NCBI GenBank assembly: GCA_964655225.1
Contig: CAZZMB010000013.1
Span: 1-48,836, forward strand
DNA: 48,836 nucleotides
From: JAFMKE01 sp964655225
GTDB taxonomy: Bacteria > Bacteroidota > Bacteroidia > Chitinophagales > UBA8649
Direction: 5' to 3'
The notes beneath the pieces are model-generated. The model did no database searches and was not told where the DNA came from. It saw only the letters and a program-made list of their open reading frames with translations. Numbering within the stretch: the stretch's first letter is position 1; each line of letters begins with the position of its first letter. Both the position numbers and the translations under genes were made by a program. Positions 9,262-17,439 of this stretch are shown in pieces.

Positions 9262-10050
9262 TCATTTGACCATGGTGGCATTCTTTGGTCTTTGAACGGA
9301 TAAATTCATATCAGCCTGCTTTCCTGCTTGGATTAAATTTAAATTCAAACCATACTTAGTCGCAAGCATTAACCCTAACTCATATCGATTCAAATCAACT
9401 GGCCCAGGTAAATGATATACTCCTCCATTCCAATCAAGTGCTTCTAAAATTAGCTTTGCCGCATCTTTAGCTTCCAATACACTTCGCAACTCATCCGTAA
9501 ATAGTATTTGAGGCTTTCCTAGTTTGAGGCTTTCTTTCAATGCGCGCTCATACCCACCAAGGCTCCCAATCATTAAAGGCATTCTACAAACAACAGCAGC
9601 AGGATACACTTGAATAATTTCCTCTTCCGCCTTCAACTTTTGCATGCCATACTCGTTGAGCGGTTGAACTTTGTCACTCGGCGAATAGCCTCCTTTAGAT
9701 CCATCAAAAACTTGATCACTTGAAGTAAATACCATTGGGATTTCTCTTTGCATAGCCATTTCAGCCAATAGCCTGCTGGCCTGAACATTTATCTTTTGAC
9801 TTTCCGCAGCATTTTCTTCACAATCTCGAATGTTTCCATTTGCAGCCAAATGAATGACCCCATCAAATGCATGACCCTTTAGCTGATCAATAAAATTATC
9901 CTTGGATAAATCCAATTGAAGTTCCGTTGCCTGTAATTCTGGATTTAACGTTCTGCTTAAACCAAGTATTTGCACATTGTTTTGTCGTGCTCTTTGACAA
10001 ATATATTGCCCCAAAAATCCGTTGTGACCGGTTAGTAGGATTTTATTCAT
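9262..10050 (-). CDS. RmlD-like NAD(P)-dependent sugar reductase / extended SDR
   Basis: A 262-residue extended short-chain dehydrogenase of the dTDP-4-dehydrorhamnose-reductase-like group. The nucleotide-binding GHNGFLGQY is at residues 8-16, HLAANGN near 68-73, TSSDQVFDG near 109-117 and the catalytic pair Tyr134/Lys138 in YGMQK. The C terminus is short relative to RmlD (about 290). No rhamnose genes are adjacent, so the sugar substrate, or a role as a methionine-adenosyltransferase-beta-like or epimerase-like protein, is open. It diverges from DUF1015 over a 65-base spacer, and its 3' end faces the LpxD-like gene. Confidence 0.78.
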   Translation of the reverse strand: MNKILLTGHNGFLGQYICQRARQNNVQILGLSRTLNPELQATELQLDLSKDNFIDQLKGHAFDGVIHLAANGNIRDCEENAAESQKINVQASRLLAEMAMQREIPMVFTSSDQVFDGSKGGYSPSDKVQPLNEYGMQKLKAEEEIIQVYPAAVVCRMPLMIGSLGGYERALKESLKLGKPQILFTDELRSVLEAKDAAKLILEALDWNGGVYHLPGPVDLNRYELGLMLATKYGLNLNLIQAGKQADMNLSVQRPKNATMVK

Positions 10051-10115
10051 AATTAACAGATTGCTGTTTTCTTCTTCTTGCTAAATTAACTAAGTTTACA
10101 TCAAATAAACAGACT

Positions 10116-11366
10116 ATGGCAAGTATAAAATCTTTTAAAGCTTTTCGTCCTAGGAAAGAGCATGCAGAAAATTTAGCATCTTTCCCCTACGATGTGTTGA
10201 ACAGTGAGGAGGCACGGAAATTAGCAGCGGGGAACCCACAATCTTTTCTGAGAATAAATAAACCAGAGATTGACCTAGTTAAAGATATCAATGTATACGA
10301 TGAGTCAGTGTATCAAAAAGGGAAGAGTAATTTGGATGATTTCATTGAAAAAGGATGGTTTATACAAGATGAAAAACCGCTCTTGTATATCTACGCCCAG
10401 CGAATGGGGAAACATCTTCAAAAGGGAATTGTAGCATGCAGCTCGATTGATGATTATTTTAATGGTATCATCAAAAAGCACGAGTACACCAGGCCAGTGA
10501 AGGAAAAAGATAGAATTGACCATATGTATACTGCAGGTGCGCATCTAGGACCCGTTTTTTTAGCGTATAAGCCAATAAAACAAATAGACCAATTGATTGA
10601 AGATTGGACGGCGAAGCACAAGCCTCAAAACCAGTTCACAAGTTCTGACGGGATAGAACATATTACCTGGCTAATAGATGACGAAACGACTATTAAGCAA
10701 TTGACGGCTATTTTTGAAGGGCAAGTGAAACACACTTATGTTGCCGATGGCCACCATCGATCAGCTGCTTCTGCAATTGTGGGACAAAGAATGAGAGATG
10801 AGCAAGCGAATCATACCGGAAATGAAGATTATAATTATTTTCTTTCTGTGCTTTTTCCTGCAGATCAGTTGATGATTATTGATTATAATAGAGTAATCAA
10901 AAACCTTTTACCAGACATTTCTACGGACGAATTTTTGACCGCTTTATTGAGTAATTTTACAGTTATACCTGAGGATGATCAAGTGCGGCCAAGTGTGTCT
11001 GGAGAATTTGGCTTGTATATTGACAAACAATGGTATCGCCTTATTGCTGATCCGAGTATCTGTTCATCCACAGATCCAGTTGCGTGCTTGGATATAAGTA
11101 TTTTAAGCACTTACGTCATAGATCCACTTTTAGGTATCTCGGATCAACGCACAGATAATAGAATCGATTTTGTTGGAGGAATCCGAGGTCTTGATGAATT
11201 AGAGCGAAGAGTAGATAATGGAGAGATGAAATTGGCCTTTGCTATTCCATCGGTATCAATGGACCAATTAATCAATGTAGCAGATAGTGGGAATGTAATG
11301 CCTCCCAAATCTACTTGGTTTGAGCCAAAGTTGCGCAGTGGCCTATTTGTGCATAAGTTCAAATAG
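10116..11366 (+). CDS. DUF1015 family protein
   Basis: A 416-residue member of the DUF1015 family. Recognisable features are the N-terminal FKAFRPRKEHAENLASFPYDVL and the signature VADGHHRSAAS, with D-G-H-H-R near residues 211-215. This looks like a catalytic or metal/phosphate site, but no reaction has been established in the family to my knowledge. In many Bacteroidota the gene sits beside serine biosynthesis genes (serC, serA); here it stands alone, divergent from an RmlD-like gene and upstream of recG. There is no signal peptide or membrane segment, so it is cytosolic. A hairpin-rich spacer follows the stop. Confidence 0.82.
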   Translation: MASIKSFKAFRPRKEHAENLASFPYDVLNSEEARKLAAGNPQSFLRINKPEIDLVKDINVYDESVYQKGKSNLDDFIEKGWFIQDEKPLLYIYAQRMGKHLQKGIVACSSIDDYFNGIIKKHEYTRPVKEKDRIDHMYTAGAHLGPVFLAYKPIKQIDQLIEDWTAKHKPQNQFTSSDGIEHITWLIDDETTIKQLTAIFEGQVKHTYVADGHHRSAASAIVGQRMRDEQANHTGNEDYNYFLSVLFPADQLMIIDYNRVIKNLLPDISTDEFLTALLSNFTVIPEDDQVRPSVSGEFGLYIDKQWYRLIADPSICSSTDPVACLDISILSTYVIDPLLGISDQRTDNRIDFVGGIRGLDELERRVDNGEMKLAFAIPSVSMDQLINVADSGNVMPPKSTWFEPKLRSGLFVHKFK

Positions 11367-11375
11367 ATAAGCAAA

Positions 11376-11430
11376 AAGCGCAAGTATAGTCCACCGGGGA
11401 CTTAAACAGGAAACCTCTTTTAATGCGCTT
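11376..11430 (+). terminator. nested inverted repeats after DUF1015, possible terminator
   Basis: AAGCGCA (11376-11382) pairs perfectly with TGCGCTT (11424-11430). Inside is a second hairpin, AGTCC (11388-11392), loop ACCGG, GGACT (11398-11402). The outer stem is followed by GTCTTTT. It lies 10 bases after the DUF1015 stop and 76 bases before recG, so it is probably a terminator or a structured spacer. Confidence 0.4.
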
Positions 11431-11505
11431 GTCTTTTATTGATGGTTAATCCTTCTTATTTAGAAGTGAAAATACAGGTTGAAATATGTAATTTAGTATT
11501 TGAAT

Positions 11506-13599
11506 ATGCAAAGTAAACTGCACAACAATATTGAGTTTTTAAAAGGAGTAGGTCCAAAGAGAGCGGAGATCCTTCAGCAGGAACTGAATATATTTACTTG
11601 GAGTAATTTGATTCATCACTTCCCTTTCCGCTATGTTGACAAATCAAAGTTTTACTCCATTGCAGAGATTAATGAAGCCACTCAGTATATCCAAATTAAA
11701 GGCAAGCTGACTGCTCTTCATCTCATTGGTGCTAATCGAAAGAAACGATTACACGGAACTTTCAAAGATGAAACCGGGACGATCGACCTGGTCTGGTTTG
11801 TTAAAACTGACTGGATTCAGAAGTCACTCAAAACAGGTATAGAATATGTGGTTTACGGTAAACCTAAAAAATTTGGTCGTAACTACAATATCACACATCC
11901 TGAAATTAAGACAGCGGGAGAAATAGTAAAGCAAAATCACAGCTTAGAGCCGGTATATAATACCACTGAAAAAATGAAGAAATTCAACTTAGATAGTAAG
12001 GGGATTTTCAAATTACAAATGACCGCGCTTGATCAGTTAAATCATACAGAGCTTATTGAGATCATTCCACTCTCAGTTTTAGATGCGTATAAGCTCGTAA
12101 GTAGAAATAAAGCCTATCATGAGATTCATTTCCCGAGCAACGAAGAAAATTTAAGCAAGGCTATCTTCAGAATTAAATTTGAAGAGCTTTTGATGATACA
12201 GCTTCGTTTACTTCGATCTAAAATCAATAGGAATATCCAAAATAAGGGGTATGTATTTGAAAAAATAGACAAAAAATTTGAAGAATTTTATCAAAAATGT
12301 TTGCCCTTTGAATTGACCGGCGCGCAAAAAAGAGTGCTTAAAGAAATAAGAAAGGATACCTTAAGTGGAAAGCAAATGAATCGTTTGTTGCAAGGTGATG
12401 TAGGTAGTGGAAAAACCATTGTATCGCTCATGACGATGTTAATGGCTATTGATAATGATTTTCAGGCTTGCATCATGGCTCCAACCGAGATATTAGCTCA
12501 GCAACACATGGCAGGGATAACAGAGCTGGTGAAAGGGACGGGCATACGCTGCGCAATACTAACGGGATCAGTTAAGGGAAAGATACGAAAACAGTTGCTA
12601 CTAGCCTTGGTAGAAGGCGAAATAGACATCTTAATAGGAACACACGCCTTAATTGAAGATAAGGTGATTTTTAAAAACTTGGGCATGGTTGTCATTGATG
12701 AACAACATCGATTTGGCGTTGCACAACGAGCAAAATTGTGGAAGAAGAATGTTCGAGCTCCGCATAATTTAGTAATGACAGCTACACCTATTCCAAGAAC
12801 CTTAGCGATGACGCTTTATGGAGATCTTGACATTTCTATCATTGACGAATTACCGCCAGGAAGAAAACCCATCCAAACCTCACATCGAAGAGAAAATAGT
12901 CGATTACAGGTTTTTGGTTTTATTGGGAAAGAAATTGCAAAGGGCAGACAAGTCTACATGGTTTATCCTTTAATTGAGGAATCTGAAACCCTGGACTATA
13001 ATCATTTGATGGATGGCTATGAAAGTGTGAAACGACATTTTCCAGATTTGCAAGTGAGCATTGTACATGGTAAAATGAAACCTGCCGATAAGGAATATGA
13101 AATGCAGCGATTCGTGCAAGCCAAAACACAAATCATGGTTGCCACAACCGTTATTGAGGTTGGCGTAAATGTACCAAATGCTAGTATGATGGTGATAGAA
13201 AGTGCTGAGCGATTTGGACTGAGTCAATTGCATCAGCTGAGAGGTCGAGTGGGACGAGGAGCAGAACAATCATACTGTATACTGATGACGGGTCTAAAGC
13301 TTTCAAATGAAAGTAAAGCCCGAATGCAAATCATGGTAGAAACGAATGATGGGTTTAGAATCGCAGAAGAAGATCTCCGTTTACGCGGTCCGGGAGATAT
13401 AGAGGGAACTCAGCAAAGTGGGATAGCGGACTTACGTTTAGCCAGTTTATCAAAAGACAATAAGATATTGACGCTCGCTAGGGAAGTAGCCACTAAAATA
13501 TTAAACAACGATCCTTTTCTGGACAAGCACGAGAACGGGTTTTTAAAGCAGCACTTGATTGCGCAAAATCAACAAAAAGGCTGGGGAAAGATAGCCTAG
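11506..13599 (+). CDS. recG: ATP-dependent DNA helicase RecG
   Basis: RecG regresses stalled replication forks and remodels branched recombination intermediates. The 697-residue protein starts best at ATG 11506 (MQSKLHNNIEFLKGVGPKRAEIL); a TTG two codons upstream is unnecessary. The N-terminal wedge/OB region holds GVGPKRA and the RYVDKS motif. Helicase motifs follow: Walker A GDVGSGKT at 297-304, DEQHRFG near 398, MTATPIPRTLAMTLYGDLD, and the C-terminal RGRVGRGAEQSYC. Length is typical (about 690-700). It converges on the DEAD-box gene, and both stop codons are supplied by the same CTAG palindrome (13596-13599). Confidence 0.97.
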   Translation: MQSKLHNNIEFLKGVGPKRAEILQQELNIFTWSNLIHHFPFRYVDKSKFYSIAEINEATQYIQIKGKLTALHLIGANRKKRLHGTFKDETGTIDLVWFVKTDWIQKSLKTGIEYVVYGKPKKFGRNYNITHPEIKTAGEIVKQNHSLEPVYNTTEKMKKFNLDSKGIFKLQMTALDQLNHTELIEIIPLSVLDAYKLVSRNKAYHEIHFPSNEENLSKAIFRIKFEELLMIQLRLLRSKINRNIQNKGYVFEKIDKKFEEFYQKCLPFELTGAQKRVLKEIRKDTLSGKQMNRLLQGDVGSGKTIVSLMTMLMAIDNDFQACIMAPTEILAQQHMAGITELVKGTGIRCAILTGSVKGKIRKQLLLALVEGEIDILIGTHALIEDKVIFKNLGMVVIDEQHRFGVAQRAKLWKKNVRAPHNLVMTATPIPRTLAMTLYGDLDISIIDELPPGRKPIQTSHRRENSRLQVFGFIGKEIAKGRQVYMVYPLIEESETLDYNHLMDGYESVKRHFPDLQVSIVHGKMKPADKEYEMQRFVQAKTQIMVATTVIEVGVNVPNASMMVIESAERFGLSQLHQLRGRVGRGAEQSYCILMTGLKLSNESKARMQIMVETNDGFRIAEEDLRLRGPGDIEGTQQSGIADLRLASLSKDNKILTLAREVATKILNNDPFLDKHENGFLKQHLIAQNQQKGWGKIA

Positions 13600-14846
13600 C
13601 GTCTTCTTTTAAAGTTTTGCTTATTTTTATTTCGATTAGCAAAAAACTCTTGTTTCTTTCTGTTTTTTTCTTTCTCAAATTCTTTCTTTTCAGCTGCTGT
13701 CATAGGCTTATCCGTTTGAGGAAAAGGATTCTCGTCTACTATTTGAATCTTTTGTTTGATGAGTTTCTCGATATCCTTGATATAGCTATTTTCTTCAGCG
13801 TCAGTCATCGAAATAGATACACCCTCTTCTCCAGCTCTTCCGCAACGTCCTATTCGATGAACATAAGTTTCTGGTTCATTAGGAATATCATAGTTGATGA
13901 CATATCTAAGTTTATCGATGTCGATGCCTCGAGCGGCAATATCAGTAGCAACCAAAACACGAACATTCCCATCTTTAAAATCTTTTAGCGCTTTTTGCCG
14001 TTGGTTTTGACTTCTATCTCCATGGATAGCAGCAGCACCTATCTTTTCTTTTTGAAGTTTGCGCACAATTCGATTTGCGCCATGCTTGGTTCTTGAAAAC
14101 AATAGCACTTGCTCAATCTCTTCATTTTTCAGGATATGCAATAATAAATCCATTTTACTGGACTTATTGGTAGCATATAAATGCTGCTGTATAGTTTCGG
14201 CAGTAGAGGAAACAGCATTTACAGAAACCTTTTCTGGTCGGTTTAGTATTTCACTAGAAAGTGTTACAATGCTTTTGGGCATTGTTGCTGAGAAAAACAA
14301 GGATTGTCTTTGTTTAGGCAATCTGGCAAGTAATTTTTTGATATCATGGATAAATCCCATATCTAACATTCTATCGGCTTCATCAAGAACAAAGTATTTT
14401 ACATCTGCTAAGGAGATGTATCCTTGATCCATTAAATCCAATAGACGTCCCGGGGTAGCCACAAGAATATCTACCCCTTTTTGCAGGGCATTGGTTTGAG
14501 TCCCTTGTTTAACACCTCCAAAAATAACCGTATTTTTAATCGAAGTATATTTTGCATACGCCGTGATACTTTCTCCAATTTGAATAGCCAATTCTCGTGT
14601 TGGCGTGACGATTAGAGAGGATACTTTTCTTTTTTCAGACGGATGACCCTCATTGGCTAAATGTTGAATGATAGGTATGGCAAAAGCCGCTGTTTTTCCA
14701 GTACCGGTTTGTGCAGTGCCCAGCACATCTTTTCCATCGAGAACTAAGGGGATGGCTTTCGCTTGGATAGAAGTGGGTGAGCTATAGTTTTCATCATCTA
14801 GTGCTTTAAGAATAGATGGAATTAATTTTAAATCTTCAAATGTCAT
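13596..14846 (-). CDS. DEAD-box RNA helicase (RhlE-like)
   Basis: An ATP-dependent RNA helicase likely to unwind rRNA or mRNA structure. I start it at the ATG complementary to 14844-14846 (MTFEDLKLIPSILKAL), giving 416 residues; an upstream in-frame extension of 22 residues is non-conserved and covers the leader. Motifs in order: Q motif with TSIQAKAIP, Walker A AQTGTGKT near 45-52, PTRELAIQ, GG, TPGRL, VLDEADRMLDMGF near 153, SATMP, then the C domain with ATDIAARGIDI and HRIGRCGRAG. A basic tail (about residues 370-416, rich in K, R, N) fits RhlE-type RNA binding. It overlaps recG by 4 bases tail to tail. Confidence 0.95.
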   Translation of the reverse strand: MTFEDLKLIPSILKALDDENYSSPTSIQAKAIPLVLDGKDVLGTAQTGTGKTAAFAIPIIQHLANEGHPSEKRKVSSLIVTPTRELAIQIGESITAYAKYTSIKNTVIFGGVKQGTQTNALQKGVDILVATPGRLLDLMDQGYISLADVKYFVLDEADRMLDMGFIHDIKKLLARLPKQRQSLFFSATMPKSIVTLSSEILNRPEKVSVNAVSSTAETIQQHLYATNKSSKMDLLLHILKNEEIEQVLLFSRTKHGANRIVRKLQKEKIGAAAIHGDRSQNQRQKALKDFKDGNVRVLVATDIAARGIDIDKLRYVINYDIPNEPETYVHRIGRCGRAGEEGVSISMTDAEENSYIKDIEKLIKQKIQIVDENPFPQTDKPMTAAEKKEFEKEKNRKKQEFFANRNKNKQNFKRRR

Positions 14847-14895
14847 ATGGAATAAGTAGATAGTGGATAGATAGATTATCTGTCTTTCGATTAGT

Positions 14896-14927
14896 GTTGG
14901 TTTAAAGACCAACTAACTTACTAAGTT
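14896..14927 (-). promoter_or_regulatory. tandem inverted repeats in the DEAD-box helicase leader
   Basis: Two perfect inverted repeats stand one base apart, 50-80 bases upstream of the helicase ATG: GTTGGT/ACCAAC (14896-14901 and 14908-14913) and AACTTA/TAAGTT around one base (14915-14927). A near-consensus -7 element, minus-strand TATCTTTA (14938-14945, final G replaced by A), would place both hairpins in the first part of an approximately 85-base leader. They could act as RNA stems or as an operator. Confidence 0.35.
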
Positions 14928-14995
14928 GTAAAGAATTTAAAGATAACTATTCCATCGAAAGAATTACAGAGTAGGCCAAAATCATTTGAGTTGAA

Positions 14996-15079
14996 GTGAA
15001 AATTAACGCCCAAGGTCCATTTGGAAAGCCTGGTTATCATGCAAGTTGGAATCCCGGTGATTTCTATATAATGAGGTAA
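14996..15079 (+). CDS. possible 27-residue micro-ORF (unknown)
   Basis: Within the otherwise empty 381-base gap between the helicase and the dehydrogenase (14847-15227), a GTG at 14996 opens 27 codons ending in TAA at 15077-15079. The peptide is rich in Gly, Pro and aromatics (for example GPFGKPGYHASWNPGDFYIM), which looks unlike random AT-rich translation. It is followed after 11 bases by a hairpin with a T tract (15091-15150). There is no ATG at the start and no clear ribosome site. It could be a real small peptide, a remnant of a decayed gene, or chance. I do not recognise it. Confidence 0.22.
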   Translation: MKINAQGPFGKPGYHASWNPGDFYIMR

Positions 15080-15090
15080 TGGATAGAAAT

Positions 15091-15150
15091 TACGACTAAT
15101 GAATTAAGCACTAAGTGGTGCTTAAGTCTATTTTTAGTGGATTGGTCGTA
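15091..15150. terminator. two-level stem-loop with T tract
   Basis: The inner stem TTAAGCAC (15104-15111) and GTGCTTAA (15118-15125) is perfect with a 6-base loop, followed by GTCTATTTTT, as in an intrinsic terminator on the plus strand. An outer pair TACGACTAAT (15091-15100) and ATTGGTCGTA (15141-15150) pairs over 10 positions with one G-T wobble. It sits 51 bases upstream of the next gene's -7 element, so it may end an upstream small transcript or act as an operator. Confidence 0.4.
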
Positions 15151-15200
15151 GTCGCTTAAAAAACAGAATTTCTTTCAGTTATGAGTTGTAAGGATATGTA

Positions 15201-15208
15201 TATCTTTG
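15201..15208 (+). promoter_or_regulatory. candidate -7 element for the dehydrogenase gene
   Basis: TATCTTTG matches TAnnTTTG exactly and ends 20 bases before the ATG at 15228, implying a short leader of about 10-15 bases. Confidence 0.5.
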
Positions 15209-15227
15209 TAATCATAATTGCGCAAGA

Positions 15228-16430
15228 ATGAAAATAGGAATCATCAGAGAAACAAAAACACCGGCAGACACCAGAGTTTGTCTGCCACCAAAACAATGTG
15301 CAGCGATACTCGCCCAAAATCCTGCTATTCAAATAGCGGTGCAACAAAGTGAAAGCCGATGTTTTACAGATATAGAATATGAAGAATTAGGTGTTCCACT
15401 TCAGGAAGATATGAGTGATTGTGATGTTTTACTTGGTGTAAAAGAAGTAAATAAGGACGCCTTAATAGAAGATAAGCAGTATTTCTTTTTTTCTCATACC
15501 ATCAAGAAGCAGTCCTATAACAAATCACTTCTTCAGAAGGTCCTAGAGAAAAAGATTCAGTTAGTGGATTATGAAACCTTGACCAATAATAATGGAGTGC
15601 GTGTAATAGCTTTCGGTCCCTGGGCAGGCGTTGTCGGTGCGCACAACGGAATTTTGACATGGGGAAAAAGAAAAGGACGCTTTGAGTTAAAACCGATGAA
15701 ACAATGCTTTGATTTTGAAGAGGCAAAAAGTAATTATACTAAGCTCGATTTAAAAGGACTTAAATTAGTTATTACCGGAACAGGTCGAGTGTCAAATGGG
15801 TCAGCTGAAGTTTTAGATCTGATGAATATTAAGAAGCTTTCTTCAGAAGCATTTTTAGCCTACCAAGGAGAAGATCCAGTATACTGCATGTTGAGTACAA
15901 AAATGCTCTTTGCGAAAGGAGAAAACAATGACTTTGATGAAGGGTTTTTTACAAACCCCAAAGGCTACCACAGTATAATGGCGCCATACTTAAGTAAAGC
16001 AAACTTGTTAATTAATGGAATCTATTGGGATAATAAAGCGCCAGTATTGTTTACTAAAGAAACTATGAAGAATAAAGATTTTAGCATTGAGGTAATTGCT
16101 GATATTACTTGCGACATTGCGCCGGTATCTTCTATTCCATCCACACTCAGAGCATCAACAATTGAGAATCCGATTTTTGGATATGATCCAGCAAGTGAAC
16201 AAGAAAGCTCACCATTTCAAGCCCACACAGTAGATATGATGACGGTTGATAATCTCCCCAATGAACTGCCTCGAGATGCATCAACGGATTTTGGCAATCA
16301 GTTTATTGAGCATGTGCTGCCTGAGTTGCTGGAGAACCAAATTGATATGATTCATCGAGCGAGTATTACAACAAAAGAGGGAGCGCTCAACGAGCCTTAT
16401 CTATATTTGAGTGATTACATCGCTGATTGA
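15228..16430 (+). CDS. saccharopine dehydrogenase-like / alanine dehydrogenase-transhydrogenase family oxidoreductase
   Basis: A 400-residue NAD(P)-dependent enzyme of the AlaDH/PNT fold, resembling lysine-forming saccharopine dehydrogenases. The N-terminal AlaDH/PNT segment reads MKIGIIRETKTPADTRVCL, with lysine and arginine residues typical of the substrate pocket. VKEVNKDAL and FFSHTIKKQ match the second catalytic region. LVITGTGRVSNGSAEVL near residues 180-196 is the Rossmann glycine-rich loop, and VIADITCDIAPVSSIPSTLRAST is characteristic of the saccharopine-dehydrogenase branch. It would act on an amino-acid/keto-acid pair in lysine metabolism or a related reaction, but the true substrate is not determined. 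It is monocistronic, with its own promoter. Confidence 0.75.
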   Translation: MKIGIIRETKTPADTRVCLPPKQCAAILAQNPAIQIAVQQSESRCFTDIEYEELGVPLQEDMSDCDVLLGVKEVNKDALIEDKQYFFFSHTIKKQSYNKSLLQKVLEKKIQLVDYETLTNNNGVRVIAFGPWAGVVGAHNGILTWGKRKGRFELKPMKQCFDFEEAKSNYTKLDLKGLKLVITGTGRVSNGSAEVLDLMNIKKLSSEAFLAYQGEDPVYCMLSTKMLFAKGENNDFDEGFFTNPKGYHSIMAPYLSKANLLINGIYWDNKAPVLFTKETMKNKDFSIEVIADITCDIAPVSSIPSTLRASTIENPIFGYDPASEQESSPFQAHTVDMMTVDNLPNELPRDASTDFGNQFIEHVLPELLENQIDMIHRASITTKEGALNEPYLYLSDYIAD

Positions 16431-16455
16431 TTCTAGTGGCATAGCAGTTTTTTAT

Positions 16456-17439
16456 CTAGAAAATTAGAATTAAACCAATAGAAGCAAGTATCTGAATCAA
16501 GAAGATTATCGTGCCAAACCCAACTGCGATTTTACCCGATTCCCATAGGGTTTTAAAACTTACTTTAAGTCCTATCGCAGCCATGCTGATTGTCAGAAAT
16601 ATTTTACCTATACTTTTTAAAACATCTAGTATTTCCGCAGGAATAATAAGTATGCTATTAATAATCGTAATTAATATAAAAAGCCATAAGTAATAAGGTA
16701 ACTTAAAGGAAATGGTTTGTGTTTCACTACTTTCTTGGCTTCTATTAGCCATAAAACTGAAGAAGATTACAGCCGGTGTAAGCAAGGCTACTCTGGCTAA
16801 TTTTACCGTTAAAGCAGAATCTCCAATTTCCTGTGACAGTCCGTATCCTGCTCCCGCAACGTTGCCAACGGATTGCAAAGTTGCCCCAATTATAAAGCCC
16901 ACATTTCCGTCATTTTCAAATATTGCTTTTAAGGTAAAAGGCAACAGGATCATTCCAACACTACCCAATAGATTAACCACTGCAATAGCAATCCCCGCAT
17001 CTTCTTTATTTTTGGAAATAACTGGAGCTAGGGCCGCAATTGCAGAAGACCCACAAATAGCAGTTCCAAATCCAACCAACCAAGAGGTGCTATCCTTTCG
17101 ATTTAATCGTTTTGCTATCAGCAAGGTAGCGACTAAACTCAGAATCACAATTATTAATACAAACAAAAACTTTTGCCAGCCTAGTATTGCGATACTCTGA
17201 AAGCTAATGCTAAAGGCAAGAAAAATTATAGCGAACTCTAAAAGTGTTGCTGATGAAAAGGAAACCCCTTTTTTAAATTGTCGCCCCAATGGCTTTATGT
17301 TGCCAATGATTAGTGCAAGGAGAAATGCAAGTATAACACCATTGATATAAGGCACTTGTGGAGCAAGGAAATGCGCTGCAACACCTAGAGCAGCGGACAG
17401 TAAAACACCCCAAAAATTATCTTTTAGAAAGGTTTTCAT
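16456..17439 (-). CDS. YeiH/UPF0324 family putative sulfate/sulfonate exporter
   Basis: A 327-residue inner-membrane protein of the YeiH (UPF0324, Cons_hypoth698) family with about ten hydrophobic segments. Family marks include GVILAFLLALIIGN near residue 35-48, GFGTAICGSSAIAALAPVI near 125-143 and GATLQSVGNVAGAGY near 185-199. Relatives have been proposed to export sulfite, sulfonates or related anions, but the substrate here is inferred only from family. Its ATG overlaps the stop of the YhhN-like gene upstream as TAATG, so the two are translationally coupled. Confidence 0.85.
   Translation of the reverse strand: MKTFLKDNFWGVLLSAALGVAAHFLAPQVPYINGVILAFLLALIIGNIKPLGRQFKKGVSFSSATLLEFAIIFLAFSISFQSIAILGWQKFLFVLIIVILSLVATLLIAKRLNRKDSTSWLVGFGTAICGSSAIAALAPVISKNKEDAGIAIAVVNLLGSVGMILLPFTLKAIFENDGNVGFIIGATLQSVGNVAGAGYGLSQEIGDSALTVKLARVALLTPAVIFFSFMANRSQESSETQTISFKLPYYLWLFILITIINSILIIPAEILDVLKSIGKIFLTISMAAIGLKVSFKTLWESGKIAVGFGTIIFLIQILASIGLILIF

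Noticed and set aside
14847..14912. 22-residue N-terminal extension of the DEAD-box helicase
   Set aside because: Non-conserved sequence ahead of the typical MTFEDL start, and it would consume the leader hairpins.
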